Part shown: one piece after another, positions 28,510-37,160 of the stretch
Numbering within the stretch: position 1 is the stretch's first letter
Layout: every line of letters starts with the position of its first letter
NCBI RefSeq assembly: GCF_001293125.1
Contig: NZ_CP009312.1
Location: 492,184 to 556,183 of the forward strand
From: Lawsonella clevelandensis
GTDB lineage: Bacteria; Actinomycetota; Actinomycetes; Mycobacteriales; Mycobacteriaceae
Length of the DNA stretch: 64,000 nucleotides
Direction of reading: 5' to 3'
The notes under the pieces: generated by a model
What the model saw: only the letters and a program-made list of their open reading frames with translations
Database searches by the model: none
What the model was told of the DNA's origin: nothing
Translations under genes and position numbers: made by a program

Positions 28510-29229
28510 ATGAAGCTTCGCCGTTTGACGGCCTCCACACTGGCCACCATGACCTTTTTCGGCGCATCCTTCTCCACAGCTAACGCCATCCCGATCCACA
28601 AGACTGGATCCAACTACACCACCACTACCGAAGACGGTCTCACCCTCAACGTAACGCGCTCCCACGAACAGTTTGAACTGCAGCTTCCCGACAATCTGTC
28701 GATCTTCTCTCACCAGACCTTCCTTGATACCAAGGGCGTAGCCACTATCAAGGGTGCCACCGGCAAGGCCCTTGATGCGCACATCATGATTGGCTACCAG
28801 CTCGGCTGCATGATTGACGTCTCCGACGGCGCCACCTTCGAATTCGGTGCTCCCAAGCTCACCACTGGTGTTGAACTTAAGCAGGCCCTTAATGGAATGC
28901 CCTCCATTAAGGGCGAAGGCAGCGCAGACGGCGGCGGAGCTGAAATCAGTGGTGTTGGCGCCACCACCACGCTCACCCCGAAGGCAGGCCTCGAAGTGCC
29001 GCTCGGCCCGGACGTTAAGTTCACCCTCAAGCCCGGCCAGATCATCACCTTCCTGGTGGCAGAGAAGGACGTCAAGGGCAGCAAGGGTGCGCTCCGCTAT
29101 GTCGGTGAGCCCATCAACGTTGACGGCTGCCTAGGCTTCGCCTCCGTGCGATCCTTCATCACCCTGTGGACCAAGGCTCCCATCGAGGATTCCAAGATCA
29201 CCACGTGGGGTAAGGTCACCCGCTTCTAA
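28510..29229 (+). CDS. MspA-family porin, first of three
   Basis: MspA-like proteins form oligomeric water-filled channels in the mycolate outer membrane. The 239-residue precursor has a signal peptide (MKLRRLTASTLATMTFFGAS, cut after about ANA-26). Family landmarks follow: MIGYQLGCMIDVSDG near residues 95-110, a Gly-rich central part, VPLGPDVKFTLKPGQI, and NVDGCLGFASVRSFITLWT near 205-225. The Cys pair in GYQLGC and DGC matches Nocardia/Rhodococcus members rather than MspA itself, which lacks Cys. Start ATG at 28510, with AAGGAG 5 bases upstream. A second and third porin gene follow. Confidence 0.88.
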   Translation: MKLRRLTASTLATMTFFGASFSTANAIPIHKTGSNYTTTTEDGLTLNVTRSHEQFELQLPDNLSIFSHQTFLDTKGVATIKGATGKALDAHIMIGYQLGCMIDVSDGATFEFGAPKLTTGVELKQALNGMPSIKGEGSADGGGAEISGVGATTTLTPKAGLEVPLGPDVKFTLKPGQIITFLVAEKDVKGSKGALRYVGEPINVDGCLGFASVRSFITLWTKAPIEDSKITTWGKVTRF

Positions 29230-29235
29230 AAGCCA

Positions 29236-29313
29236 GCGGATACGGCCAGCTCAGTTGCTCCGTTCTCTCCCTATCAGTGTCCCGTTAAGGAGAGAACAGC
29301 TGGCCGTTTCCGC
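29236..29313 (+). promoter_or_regulatory. Long stem-loop between the first and second porin genes
   Basis: The arms GCGGATACGGCCAGCT (29236-29251) and AGCTGGCCGTTTCCGC (29298-29313) pair with a single mismatch, and an inner stem pairs GTTCTCTCC with GGAGAGAAC. It begins 6 bases after the first porin stop and ends 25 bases before the second start. No T run follows, so it is more likely an mRNA processing or stability element, or a partial attenuator, than a full terminator. Confidence 0.75.
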
Positions 29314-29338
29314 ATCCCCCTCGCTTGATTGGACGACC

Positions 29339-30643
29339 ATGCTGCAACGCTCCTCCATTTCTTTGCTCCTCGCTGCCAGTCTCCTCAGCGCTAGCGTGGC
29401 CACTACTCCTTTCGCCTTCGCCGCCCCTGCTGCACACGATCCTGGTACCACCCTCCGCCAAAAAGTAGACACCGCTCTGACGGAGTCCCGCACCAGCTAC
29501 TCCGTCCCCGACGTGGAGCGCACTATCATCACCGAAGATGGCGAAAAGGTCACTCTCGCCAAGAATAACGAGCATATCTACCGCACCGCCCCCCTTAACC
29601 GGAACCTCCTCACCCACGAAGCCCGTGTAAGCCTGCAAGGGCTTGCCAAGGTGGCGGGTTCTTCTCAACGTTCTATCCATACGCTCACCGTGGGATATCT
29701 CATGGGCTGCCAGATCGATGCCTCTGAGCCAGCCAAACTTGAGGTCTCTTTCCCTATGCAAATCCAGCTACCGTCCCCGCGGATCGGCACTGAAGGCGAC
29801 TTTAGTGCACCGGATTTCGAGCAGAACCGGAAATCTCTAGGCGTTACTCTACTGCGCCCCCAACTGTGGTTTGGCTATGTGGCAGGTGTTACCCTTTCTG
29901 ACGAGATTTCGTACAACGTCAACGTCAAGCCTGGACGCATCGCGAAGGTTCCACTGGCGAGCTTCTCTTTCCGCGGAAATCGCACGAGTTGGGCGGATCT
30001 GCGTGATGTCCATATGTTCATTGACGGCTGCCCCGGCAACGTCTCCCTCCGCTCCTACGTGGAGTATCTCGACGGTGCTATTAGCCCACGACACTTCCCA
30101 ACTCCCAGCTCCGAAACGAAAAACAGCGCGAAGCTGCTTAATTCCAAAAAAATGAAAAAGCCTAAGAGGGCCCGTTTCGCTCAGCAAACTGACTCACTGA
30201 AACAGGTCAAGCAGAGCAAAATTCGTCTGCCGCGTCTCAATCCCGACCAGTCCGTCAGCCTTCCCAAGAAGAAGAGTAAGCGCGGCTTCAAGGATAAGTA
30301 CCCAGTTGCCCTTACCCCTCGGGAAAAGGCCCAACAGGAGGCGTACCGCGATCTCACCCGCAAGATGGCAGAGGTCGGTAACCCCTCTGGAGCATCGTTG
30401 GACCGCCCCTATGGGAAGCAGAATCCGGACACCGTGGAAGGCCTGAAATTTACGATTCATGGTGCAGTGCGCTGGATGTCGACCATCCTGCCACAAACGG
30501 ATCTTGCCACCGATGCCCGCAATCGCGAAAAAGTGGTGCGTGAGATGTGGGAACCCGTCCAGGAGTACGCCAAGCGCTTCGTCAACACCCTTGCCAGCAT
30601 CTTCATCCCCCTCGGCATTCCGTCCCCTAAAGGCCTGCTATGA
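29339..30643 (+). CDS. MspA-family porin with long basic C-terminal extension
   Basis: A 434-residue exported protein. The signal peptide MLQRSSISLLLAASLLSASV (cut near AFA-AP) sets the start at ATG 29339. Residues of about 60-265 form a porin-like domain with TVGYLMGCQIDASE, VNVKPGRIAKVPLASF and DVHMFIDGCPGNVSLRSYVEY, each matching an MspA-family strand with the two Cys. After the point where other members end, about 170 more residues follow: a Lys/Arg-rich, probably disordered part (about 275-345) and a helical end (about 350-434) containing LTPREKAQQEAYRDLTRKM. I know no MspA member with such a tail. Its TGA overlaps the start of the third gene. Confidence 0.82.
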   Translation: MLQRSSISLLLAASLLSASVATTPFAFAAPAAHDPGTTLRQKVDTALTESRTSYSVPDVERTIITEDGEKVTLAKNNEHIYRTAPLNRNLLTHEARVSLQGLAKVAGSSQRSIHTLTVGYLMGCQIDASEPAKLEVSFPMQIQLPSPRIGTEGDFSAPDFEQNRKSLGVTLLRPQLWFGYVAGVTLSDEISYNVNVKPGRIAKVPLASFSFRGNRTSWADLRDVHMFIDGCPGNVSLRSYVEYLDGAISPRHFPTPSSETKNSAKLLNSKKMKKPKRARFAQQTDSLKQVKQSKIRLPRLNPDQSVSLPKKKSKRGFKDKYPVALTPREKAQQEAYRDLTRKMAEVGNPSGASLDRPYGKQNPDTVEGLKFTIHGAVRWMSTILPQTDLATDARNREKVVREMWEPVQEYAKRFVNTLASIFIPLGIPSPKGLL

Positions 30644-31617
30644 CCCTCTCATCTCACCCGCGACACACCATGCGGCACACCGCCCGCAGTGTCACGGCAC
30701 TTGCAACCACCATTGGCGTTGTCCTCACGACGGTACCGGTCGCCGCTGCTGCACCAATCGCCCCCACCACAGGAGCCCTGACTGCCCGCAGCGCCAGCAC
30801 CCCTGACCTCGAACCGCTTCTCCCCACCTTCCTGCAACGCCACATCAGCTTTGCTACTGAGCAGCGCACCTACGTCAACCCCGAAAAAGGCAAGGTCCAA
30901 ACCGTGATCCGCCGGAGTGGACTCACCAATTCCTCGGCTCTCTTCGACCTCGACCGAAATGGTGACGTCACGCTCGAAGTACGTACCCGAGTGGATCCGT
31001 CCTATCGCGTCGCCTACTTCTATGCGGGTGTACAGTACGGCTGCTTCGGTGGTGTGGGTGACCCCAAGGTGGAAACCTCCATTGACACCAACACCACCAT
31101 TAGTGTGAACGGCAAGTGGAAAACCCACGCCACCACCTACCCCATCACCCAGTTCCTACAACAATCGGCCCGTACCGCCGTTAAGGGCGCCATCGCCGGC
31201 GCAGAATGTGGTGCAAGCGAGGGGCCGGGCTGTGCAGAGATGGCGAAGTTCTTGGCCACAGAAGTACCGCGTGAAGTCTTTGCCACCCTCGAGCTGGCAC
31301 GCATCATTACGAACACCGGTACCTCCGAAATGGGAGTTTCTGCTAAGCCAAAGATTGTCCCTACCTTCTCTGCCAGCGTCTATCCTGGTCAGACCAGTGT
31401 GGTACCGTTCTACTTCCTCCGCTACAGCCCCGGCTGGAACACCGTGCGAGTGACCAATATGAACCTCCAGGGCTCGGGTTGTATCGGCCCCGCCTACATC
31501 CGCCCCTTTGTCGTCACACTCGGCCGCACCAAAAGCGGAAACTACGTCAACTACCAGCTCATTGGTCAGTCCTACCCCTTCTACCCCAATAAGCTCTTCC
31601 GGATGAGCGAACGCTAG
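30640..31617 (+). CDS. Divergent MspA-family porin, third of three
   Basis: A 325-residue exported protein. The ATG at 30640 overlaps the previous TGA (ATGA), so translation is coupled; an internal ATG at 30670 (MRHTARSVTALATTIGVVLT) is an alternative start for the signal peptide, which ends near AAA-AP. The porin pattern is weaker but visible: YFYAGVQYGCFGGVGDP matches the GYQLGC strand, and YPGQTSVVPFYFLR then LQGSGCIGPAYIRPFVVTLG match the last strands. Between them lies an Ala-rich stretch with two extra Cys (AGAECGASEGPGCAEM) absent from the other two. A hairpin terminator follows. Confidence 0.75.
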   Translation: MTLSSHPRHTMRHTARSVTALATTIGVVLTTVPVAAAAPIAPTTGALTARSASTPDLEPLLPTFLQRHISFATEQRTYVNPEKGKVQTVIRRSGLTNSSALFDLDRNGDVTLEVRTRVDPSYRVAYFYAGVQYGCFGGVGDPKVETSIDTNTTISVNGKWKTHATTYPITQFLQQSARTAVKGAIAGAECGASEGPGCAEMAKFLATEVPREVFATLELARIITNTGTSEMGVSAKPKIVPTFSASVYPGQTSVVPFYFLRYSPGWNTVRVTNMNLQGSGCIGPAYIRPFVVTLGRTKSGNYVNYQLIGQSYPFYPNKLFRMSER

Positions 31618-31675
31618 TTCCTTACCCGGACGGGGTGGGAAGTCCGTTCTCAAGACGCTCCACACTCCGCACCAC

Positions 31676-31714
31676 TGTCCCGGTTACGCTACGATCGCTC
31701 GTGTAACCGGGACA
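31676..31714 (+). terminator. Terminator of the porin operon
   Basis: Perfect 12-base arms TGTCCCGGTTAC/GTAACCGGGACA with a 15-base loop, about 60 bases after the third porin stop, followed by GAATTCTTTC. Confidence 0.8.
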
Positions 31715-31770
31715 GAATTCTTTCGTTAGCATATGCCCCCTGCTGCGGTGACAACGGTACTCGCAGCGCC

Positions 31771-32352
31771 TTAACAGCACGACAGGCGACCCCAGTCCGC
31801 GGGATCAATATCGAAACGCCGGAACAGCTTCTTCTCGAACTCCTGCCACCCCTCCGCCATAATGAACTTTTCCTCGCTCGGACCAATGGGGAAAAGCCAC
31901 ACCACCGCCACCGGGCCGTACTCTGTCTGGCAGGTGGGAAACTCGCCATCGAACATCCGCGGCAGCGATGCATACACAGCATGAACTCCCGCATCAGGCG
32001 GCAAAGGCCCAATCACTTGTCCCCGTAAGATCGGAGTGTTGGTGGTGTCAATAGCCTCCGCCACGGCTCCTATTACCCGCTCAGCCTCAAACCGATCCTG
32101 CGGATCACACAAGGTAAAAAGCTCCAACCGCAGTTTATGGCGAGTTTGTGGGGACACGAGTGGAACAAAACTCAACCCCACAGACCACACCGCAGAAAGA
32201 CGCTGCGCTTTGAACGCCACTGGCATCCGGGACGCCAACCGCGCAGGAACTTCCGAGAACACGACAGTCCAATGCGCATGGCGAGATCCCGGCACGGAAC
32301 CGCGAATACGGCCCAGCCGCTCTTCCATATGAGCGATGACTGCTGGCTCCAA
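31771..32352 (-). CDS. Suppressor-of-fused (SUFU)-like domain protein
   Basis: A 193-residue soluble protein. The C-terminal half contains AVVWLFPIGPSEEKFIMAEG followed by WQEFEKKL, which resembles the end of bacterial SUFU domains (hydrophobic strand, Pro-Ile, acidic residues, then a GW..FE helix). Earlier strands include LRLELFTLC. Bacterial SUFU proteins are often immunity or interaction proteins, but no toxin gene is adjacent, so the role is unknown. Start ATG at 32352, downstream of a tRNA gene. Confidence 0.55.
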   Translation of the reverse strand: MEPAVIAHMEERLGRIRGSVPGSRHAHWTVVFSEVPARLASRMPVAFKAQRLSAVWSVGLSFVPLVSPQTRHKLRLELFTLCDPQDRFEAERVIGAVAEAIDTTNTPILRGQVIGPLPPDAGVHAVYASLPRMFDGEFPTCQTEYGPVAVVWLFPIGPSEEKFIMAEGWQEFEKKLFRRFDIDPADWGRLSCC

Positions 32353-32396
32353 ACCTTTTACCTCTCGTCCTGGCGCGCCGGTACGGGACGTGTGCG

Positions 32397-32469
32397 TGCC
32401 CCAGATAGGATTCGAACCTACGACACCTTCTTTAGGAGAGAAGTGCTCTATCCCCTGAGCTACTGGGGC
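32397..32469 (-). tRNA. tRNA-Arg (anticodon CCU)
   Basis: A complete 73-base cloverleaf on the minus strand: acceptor GCCCCAG/CTGGGGC with discriminator A, D arm GCTC-AGGGGATA-GAGC, anticodon stem CTTCT/AGAAG with loop CTCCTAA, and a T arm with TTCGAAT. Anticodon CCU reads the rare codon AGG. CCA is not encoded. Confidence 0.96.
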
Positions 32470-32527
32470 TCAGTTGATACCTACTTTAGTAGACGATGCA
32501 AGAAGTCTGGTATCGACGAGCCGAAGG

Positions 32528-35161
32528 TTAACTAGCTGACCGTTTCCGTGCCGCCTCCGCCATTTTGGCGTCCTGCTGCTCTACTTCGAAGCGCTCCCGG
32601 GTACGCGCCCACACGAAATGTTGCTCCCCCTTCACAGCTCCCGTCACCCACCACAGGATCTCTACCAGAACCGCACCGCAGAGGCCTGCCAACAAGCCCC
32701 ACTCCATGAGAACACCATTGGTGGCATCAAGGAAGAACACCTTCGCCGTGAACGGCCACAAGAAGATCACCGGATACATGGCAGCCGACAGTACCACCAG
32801 CAGAATCTTCCACCAGCGCAACGGCCGCGCTACGACACACAACACCCACGTGGCTGTCACAATCAACGTCGCGAGCGTCGCTGTGGAGATCTGCGTCTGC
32901 AGGGTATCGGAAATGCTAGCCCCGCCCTCGCCATAGACATGCCGAAGCACCATATACGTCACGAACGACACCGCACTAATAATGACGCCAGAGGGAACAG
33001 CAAGTCGGAGAACCCGTTGCACAAAATGGTCTTTGGCACGCGCAGTATTCGGGGCCAACGACAACAAGAACGCCGGGATACCGATAGTGAACCAGCCCGT
33101 AATAGTCACGTGGATCGGCTGGAAGGGGAACGGCACCTGGGCAAACACCACAAGCAGCGCCAGCAGCACGGAATAGACCGTCTTTGTAAGGAAGAGATTA
33201 GCAACGCGTTCAATGTTGCCGATCACCCGACGGCCCTCTCCCACTACCGACGGCAACGTAGCAAAACGGTTATCCAACAGGACAATCTGGGCCACAGATC
33301 GGGCAGCAGACGATCCCGAACCCATCGCTACCCCAATATCGGCACGCTTCAAGGCCAAAACATCATTCACTCCGTCACCCGTCATCGCGACCGTGTGGCC
33401 GTTATGCTGCAACGCTCCCACCATGAAACGCTTCTGCTCCGGAGTTACCCGGCCAAACACCGTATGGTTCTCCACGTCGTCGGCAAACTCCGCTGCCGCA
33501 GTCGACACGGTACTCTCCTGGCGCCGAGAACGCTGTGCAAACGCATCCTCGGAAAGCTTCGGTAGCTTCCGGGCATCGAGCGGCGCGTCTGCCCCCACCA
33601 TAGTGAGCTCACTGGCGACTGCTCCCACCGAGGTAGCATTGTCCCCAGACACCACCTTTACGTCCACCCCTTCGCCGTGGAAATACTCCAGAGTATCGGC
33701 AGCATCCGGTCGTACTGACTGCTGCAGCACGACCAGTGCCACTGGCGTTACAGTTCCCGCTTCCACAAACTCCTCGGCCGGAGTGTGCGCCAACTCGTCC
33801 ACCGGAGTGTCCGACCGTGCCAGCAGCAACACACGCAAGCCAGTCGACCCGACCTCATCTGCGGTAGCGGCGGCAGAAGAATCCGGGGCTGCTAGCACAT
33901 CCGGCGCCCCGAGCATCCACTCCCCATGCTTCCCAAAGCCCATCGCCGACCACTTTTTGTCGGAAGAGAAGGGGACAACAGCGGTTTGCTCCCAATCCTG
34001 CTCGCCGGCATAGGCATCGTCGTGGCCCGAAGTCGCCCACTCTGCAATGGCCTTCATAGAATCATTGGGGTGGTCATCATAGATCGCCATGGCTGCCAGC
34101 GCCTGCTGTGCCGCCTGTGCCAAAGTCTCATCCTCGGCGGCCTCCCCTAGCGGAGTTACCTCTTTCAACTCCATAGAGTTATTGGTCAACGTGCCGGTCT
34201 TGTCCGTACACACCACATCAACCCGAGCAAGCCCTTCAATGGCAGGAAGCTCCTGCACCAAACACTGCTTCTGCCCCAACCGAATGACACCCACGAAGAA
34301 GGCAATTGAGGCCATCAACACCAGGCCCTCCGGCACCATCGGAACGAGTGCCGCCGCCATCGAAAGAACGGCCTCATTCCACGGCTTTCCCGTTTGGAAA
34401 AGCTGTGTGTAGATCGTGGCGATGCCGGTGGGCACCAGCAACCACGTAATGACCCGCAGAATCTTATTAATACCCGTCATCAACTGGGAATTTGTCAAAG
34501 TGAACTGGGATGCCTCGGTGGCTAACTTAGCGGCATAGGCCTCCGTTCCCACTTTTGTCGCCTGATACACGCCGCTTCCAGCCACCACAAAACTGCCAGA
34601 AAGGACCACATCACCAGGCTCCTTATGGACAGGGTCATTCTCTCCCGTCAGGAGGGACTCATTAACGTCGAGTGCCTGCGCTGAAATCACTTCACCGTCA
34701 ACGAGAATCTGCTCCCCAGCCGATAACACGATGAGATCTCCCTGCACCAGCTCCGTAGCAGGAATCTCGAAATCCTGTGAGCCACTCTCCTTCTGCCTCC
34801 GTACCATGGGCTTCGCTTGCCCCACGATGGAGAGCTTGTCCAGCATCCTCTTAGCACGAATCTCCTGGATAATACCGATACCCGAGTTAGCAATGATGAG
34901 CAGACCAAACGCCGCATTAATAATGGAACCGGTACTCAACACGATAATGAGCAGCACACCCAACATGGCATTGATACGAGTAAAGACGTTGGCGCGAATA
35001 ATTTCGCCCACGCTCCGCCCGGCGCGGACCCGGTGGTCGTTACCGTTGCCAGCTGCCCGGATTTCGCTGACCTGGTCCTCCGTTAATCCTTCTGCGGGTG
35101 TGTAGTCAGCCTCATCAAGGACAGTGGAGAGGGCAGCAGCGGGAAGCTTCTCTTCAGCCAC
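32528..35161 (-). CDS. ctpE: Cation-translocating P-type ATPase (CtpE-like)
   Basis: An 877-residue membrane pump. The actuator domain has LLTGENDP (170-177), the membrane ion site [10 protein letters not shown] (276-285), the phosphorylation motif CTDKTGTLT with Asp320, and the hinge [21 protein letters not shown]. tuberculosis CtpE (Rv0908), which has this overall pattern, imports calcium and supports wall integrity; PEGL in helix 4 is also present there. The start GTG at 35161 has AAGGAG 8 bases upstream. Substrate is inferred from family and synteny with echA6 (Rv0905). Confidence 0.9.
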   Translation of the reverse strand: MAEEKLPAAALSTVLDEADYTPAEGLTEDQVSEIRAAGNGNDHRVRAGRSVGEIIRANVFTRINAMLGVLLIIVLSTGSIINAAFGLLIIANSGIGIIQEIRAKRMLDKLSIVGQAKPMVRRQKESGSQDFEIPATELVQGDLIVLSAGEQILVDGEVISAQALDVNESLLTGENDPVHKEPGDVVLSGSFVVAGSGVYQATKVGTEAYAAKLATEASQFTLTNSQLMTGINKILRVITWLLVPTGIATIYTQLFQTGKPWNEAVLSMAAALVPMVPEGLVLMASIAFFVGVIRLGQKQCLVQELPAIEGLARVDVVCTDKTGTLTNNSMELKEVTPLGEAAEDETLAQAAQQALAAMAIYDDHPNDSMKAIAEWATSGHDDAYAGEQDWEQTAVVPFSSDKKWSAMGFGKHGEWMLGAPDVLAAPDSSAAATADEVGSTGLRVLLLARSDTPVDELAHTPAEEFVEAGTVTPVALVVLQQSVRPDAADTLEYFHGEGVDVKVVSGDNATSVGAVASELTMVGADAPLDARKLPKLSEDAFAQRSRRQESTVSTAAAEFADDVENHTVFGRVTPEQKRFMVGALQHNGHTVAMTGDGVNDVLALKRADIGVAMGSGSSAARSVAQIVLLDNRFATLPSVVGEGRRVIGNIERVANLFLTKTVYSVLLALLVVFAQVPFPFQPIHVTITGWFTIGIPAFLLSLAPNTARAKDHFVQRVLRLAVPSGVIISAVSFVTYMVLRHVYGEGGASISDTLQTQISTATLATLIVTATWVLCVVARPLRWWKILLVVLSAAMYPVIFLWPFTAKVFFLDATNGVLMEWGLLAGLCGAVLVEILWWVTGAVKGEQHFVWARTRERFEVEQQDAKMAEAARKRSAS

Positions 35162-35300
35162 GCGGGGCTCCTTCCTTCCCAGCTATGCGGGGAGCTCTGC
35201 ATGGGAGGGTTTGTCTCAGCGATTCACTAATGTTCTCAGCCTAATTGATTTCCACAGATGATGACGGGTCCCCATAATTCACTTTTAGCGTCCTAACAGT

Positions 35301-35312
35301 CATAATGGCTTA
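35301..35312 (+). promoter_or_regulatory. Possible leaderless promoter of thrE
   Basis: CATAAT (35301-35306) lies 6 bases before the GTG start of the exporter gene, and no ribosome site is visible between. This is the arrangement of actinobacterial leaderless transcripts, where the -10 box lies about 7 bases before the start codon. Confidence 0.45.
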
Positions 35313-36935
35313 GTGACTAGTGATGATTCTGCGCAGAACAAGACTCCCGAAGACCTCCCCGAGACGTCCGCTGTTATCGCTGAAACAGTGCACAATGCTG
35401 TTGAAGATGCCGTAGCGGAGACCGTCACCGATCCGGTAAAAGAACGGCAAGAGATCGACGACCCCTCTACTCTGGCTGAACGCACCACTACTGTTATTCG
35501 CCTCGGTTCTCTCCTGCTCGCGGCAGGCACCGGCGGATACCGCGTCAAGCGCGCAATGCAGCGAGCCGCTTTTGCTTTGGGCATCGATCGTTTCGACGCA
35601 TCGGTGACGCTCACCAATATTACGGCGACCGCCTACATCAAAGACGACTACCGGACATTGGTCAGTGAAGCCCCCGCCATCGGCGTAAACGCCTCCCGAA
35701 TCGAGGCTCTCGAGAGTATCTCTCGAGACATCTCTCACGGCATCAGCAACGCAGATCTGAATGCTCGCATTGACCATGTTGTTAAGTGGGTGAAGCCTCG
35801 CTACGGGTTGTGGGTCAACGGCCTCGCCTCAGGTTTCGCGTGCGCAGCATTCGCGGTCCTCAACAAGTTCCCGCCGGAAGCGTTGCTCTTTGTCCTGTTG
35901 GGCGCAACCTTAGGCCAGATGACGCGCCGCGTCCTGGGACACCGTGGCTGGAACCAAATGGGTGTCGCTGCTCTGGCTGGCGTAGTCGCCTCCGTCATCT
36001 ACCTCCTATGCGTCTCTATAACTGCCGAGATTGTTCCCGGCTTTATCTACAACTCCGCTAACGCTGGTTATGCCCCGGTGAGTGCCGGGTTCGTGGCCTC
36101 AGTGCTCTTCCTTATTCCCGGCTTCCCTATGTTCACCAGTCTCCTGGACCTGGCGAAACTCGATTTCAACTCCGGTATCCAGCGTTTCACCTACATGCTG
36201 ACGCTACTGGCTGCCGCTACCAGTTCGGTGTGGATTGTTACCCTGGCAACCGGTCTGCAGCCGCTCCCCCAGATTGGTAACCCCTACCAGGTTCGCTTTG
36301 GTGCCGAGTGGTGGCCGCTCTACGTGTGGGTCGCTTCCTTCATCGGTATTGCCGGCTTCGCCGTACTCTTCAACTGCTCTCGCCGAATGGCACTGCTCTC
36401 CTCGGCGACAGGCGCTACCGCTAACCTACTGAAGTTCATCCTTATCGACCACAGTATCGTGGGTCTTCATCTACCCACCCAGACGGGTGCCTTCATCGCT
36501 GCTCTCTTCATTGGTCTGGTTGCCGCGATCATCGCCCCTACTATGCGAATTCCACGTATTACGATGTCCGTCCCCAGTGCCGTCATCATGATTCCGGGTG
36601 CGTCCATGTACCGGTTCATCTACTTCCTCAACATCGGTGACCTCGGCCTGGCAGCCCGCAATCTGTTGGATGCCGGCTTGGTGGTTATTGCTATTGGCGC
36701 GGGACTTGCTGTCGCTCGTATGGTGACGGACCCCGAGTGGTTGTACGACCGTCGTCACCCGCGATTCCACCGCCGTCACCTCATCGGACGCACGCAACGG
36801 GCCATCCTGGGTGTACAGGCCGCCCGCCGCGCCGCCAAGAAGGCCATTCGGGAAGCTGCCCGCCACGATGCGCACCGTATCGAGCGGGAAAAGACTGGCC
36901 CGACTCAGCACGCAGTATCAAAATTCCAGGATTAG
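35313..36935 (+). CDS. thrE: ThrE-family threonine/serine exporter
   Basis: A 540-residue protein of two fused parts: an N-terminal hydrophilic region followed by the DUF1212 domain (LLAAGTGGYRVKRAMQRAAF and SVTLTNITATAY) and a membrane region with about ten helices ending in the second domain. C. glutamicum ThrE exports threonine and serine by proton antiport and shows the same layout. It starts with GTG at 35313. A Lys/Arg/Ala-rich tail (ARRAAKKAIREAARHDAHR) follows the last helix. A strong terminator lies downstream. Confidence 0.9.
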   Translation: MTSDDSAQNKTPEDLPETSAVIAETVHNAVEDAVAETVTDPVKERQEIDDPSTLAERTTTVIRLGSLLLAAGTGGYRVKRAMQRAAFALGIDRFDASVTLTNITATAYIKDDYRTLVSEAPAIGVNASRIEALESISRDISHGISNADLNARIDHVVKWVKPRYGLWVNGLASGFACAAFAVLNKFPPEALLFVLLGATLGQMTRRVLGHRGWNQMGVAALAGVVASVIYLLCVSITAEIVPGFIYNSANAGYAPVSAGFVASVLFLIPGFPMFTSLLDLAKLDFNSGIQRFTYMLTLLAAATSSVWIVTLATGLQPLPQIGNPYQVRFGAEWWPLYVWVASFIGIAGFAVLFNCSRRMALLSSATGATANLLKFILIDHSIVGLHLPTQTGAFIAALFIGLVAAIIAPTMRIPRITMSVPSAVIMIPGASMYRFIYFLNIGDLGLAARNLLDAGLVVIAIGAGLAVARMVTDPEWLYDRRHPRFHRRHLIGRTQRAILGVQAARRAAKKAIREAARHDAHRIEREKTGPTQHAVSKFQD

Positions 36936-37030
36936 CGCTCTTCTCCGACCAGTCGCCCTGCCCACTCTTTTCTATCACTGTTCTCTCGCCAGTTGCGTGT
37001 GAGAGAACGGCACAAGTGCGCCGATAAAGA

Positions 37031-37062
37031 AAGGAGCCACCTATTCAGGTGGCTCCTTTTGC
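37031..37062 (+). terminator. Rho-independent terminator after thrE
   Basis: Arms AAGGAGCCACCT/AGGTGGCTCCTT with a 4-base loop (ATTC), followed by TTTTGC. Confidence 0.9.
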
Positions 37063-37160
37063 TTACACAGCCATACTGCACAGAAGAGGTACGTCAGTGT
37101 GGACAGGCACTGACGATAGAGTGACGGACGCGCAGACACCCGGGCACGCCGGAGAGCATC

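Noticed and set aside
32618..33565. Plus-strand frame opposite ctpE
   Set aside because: His/Arg-rich shadow; the P-type ATPase motifs lie on the other strand.
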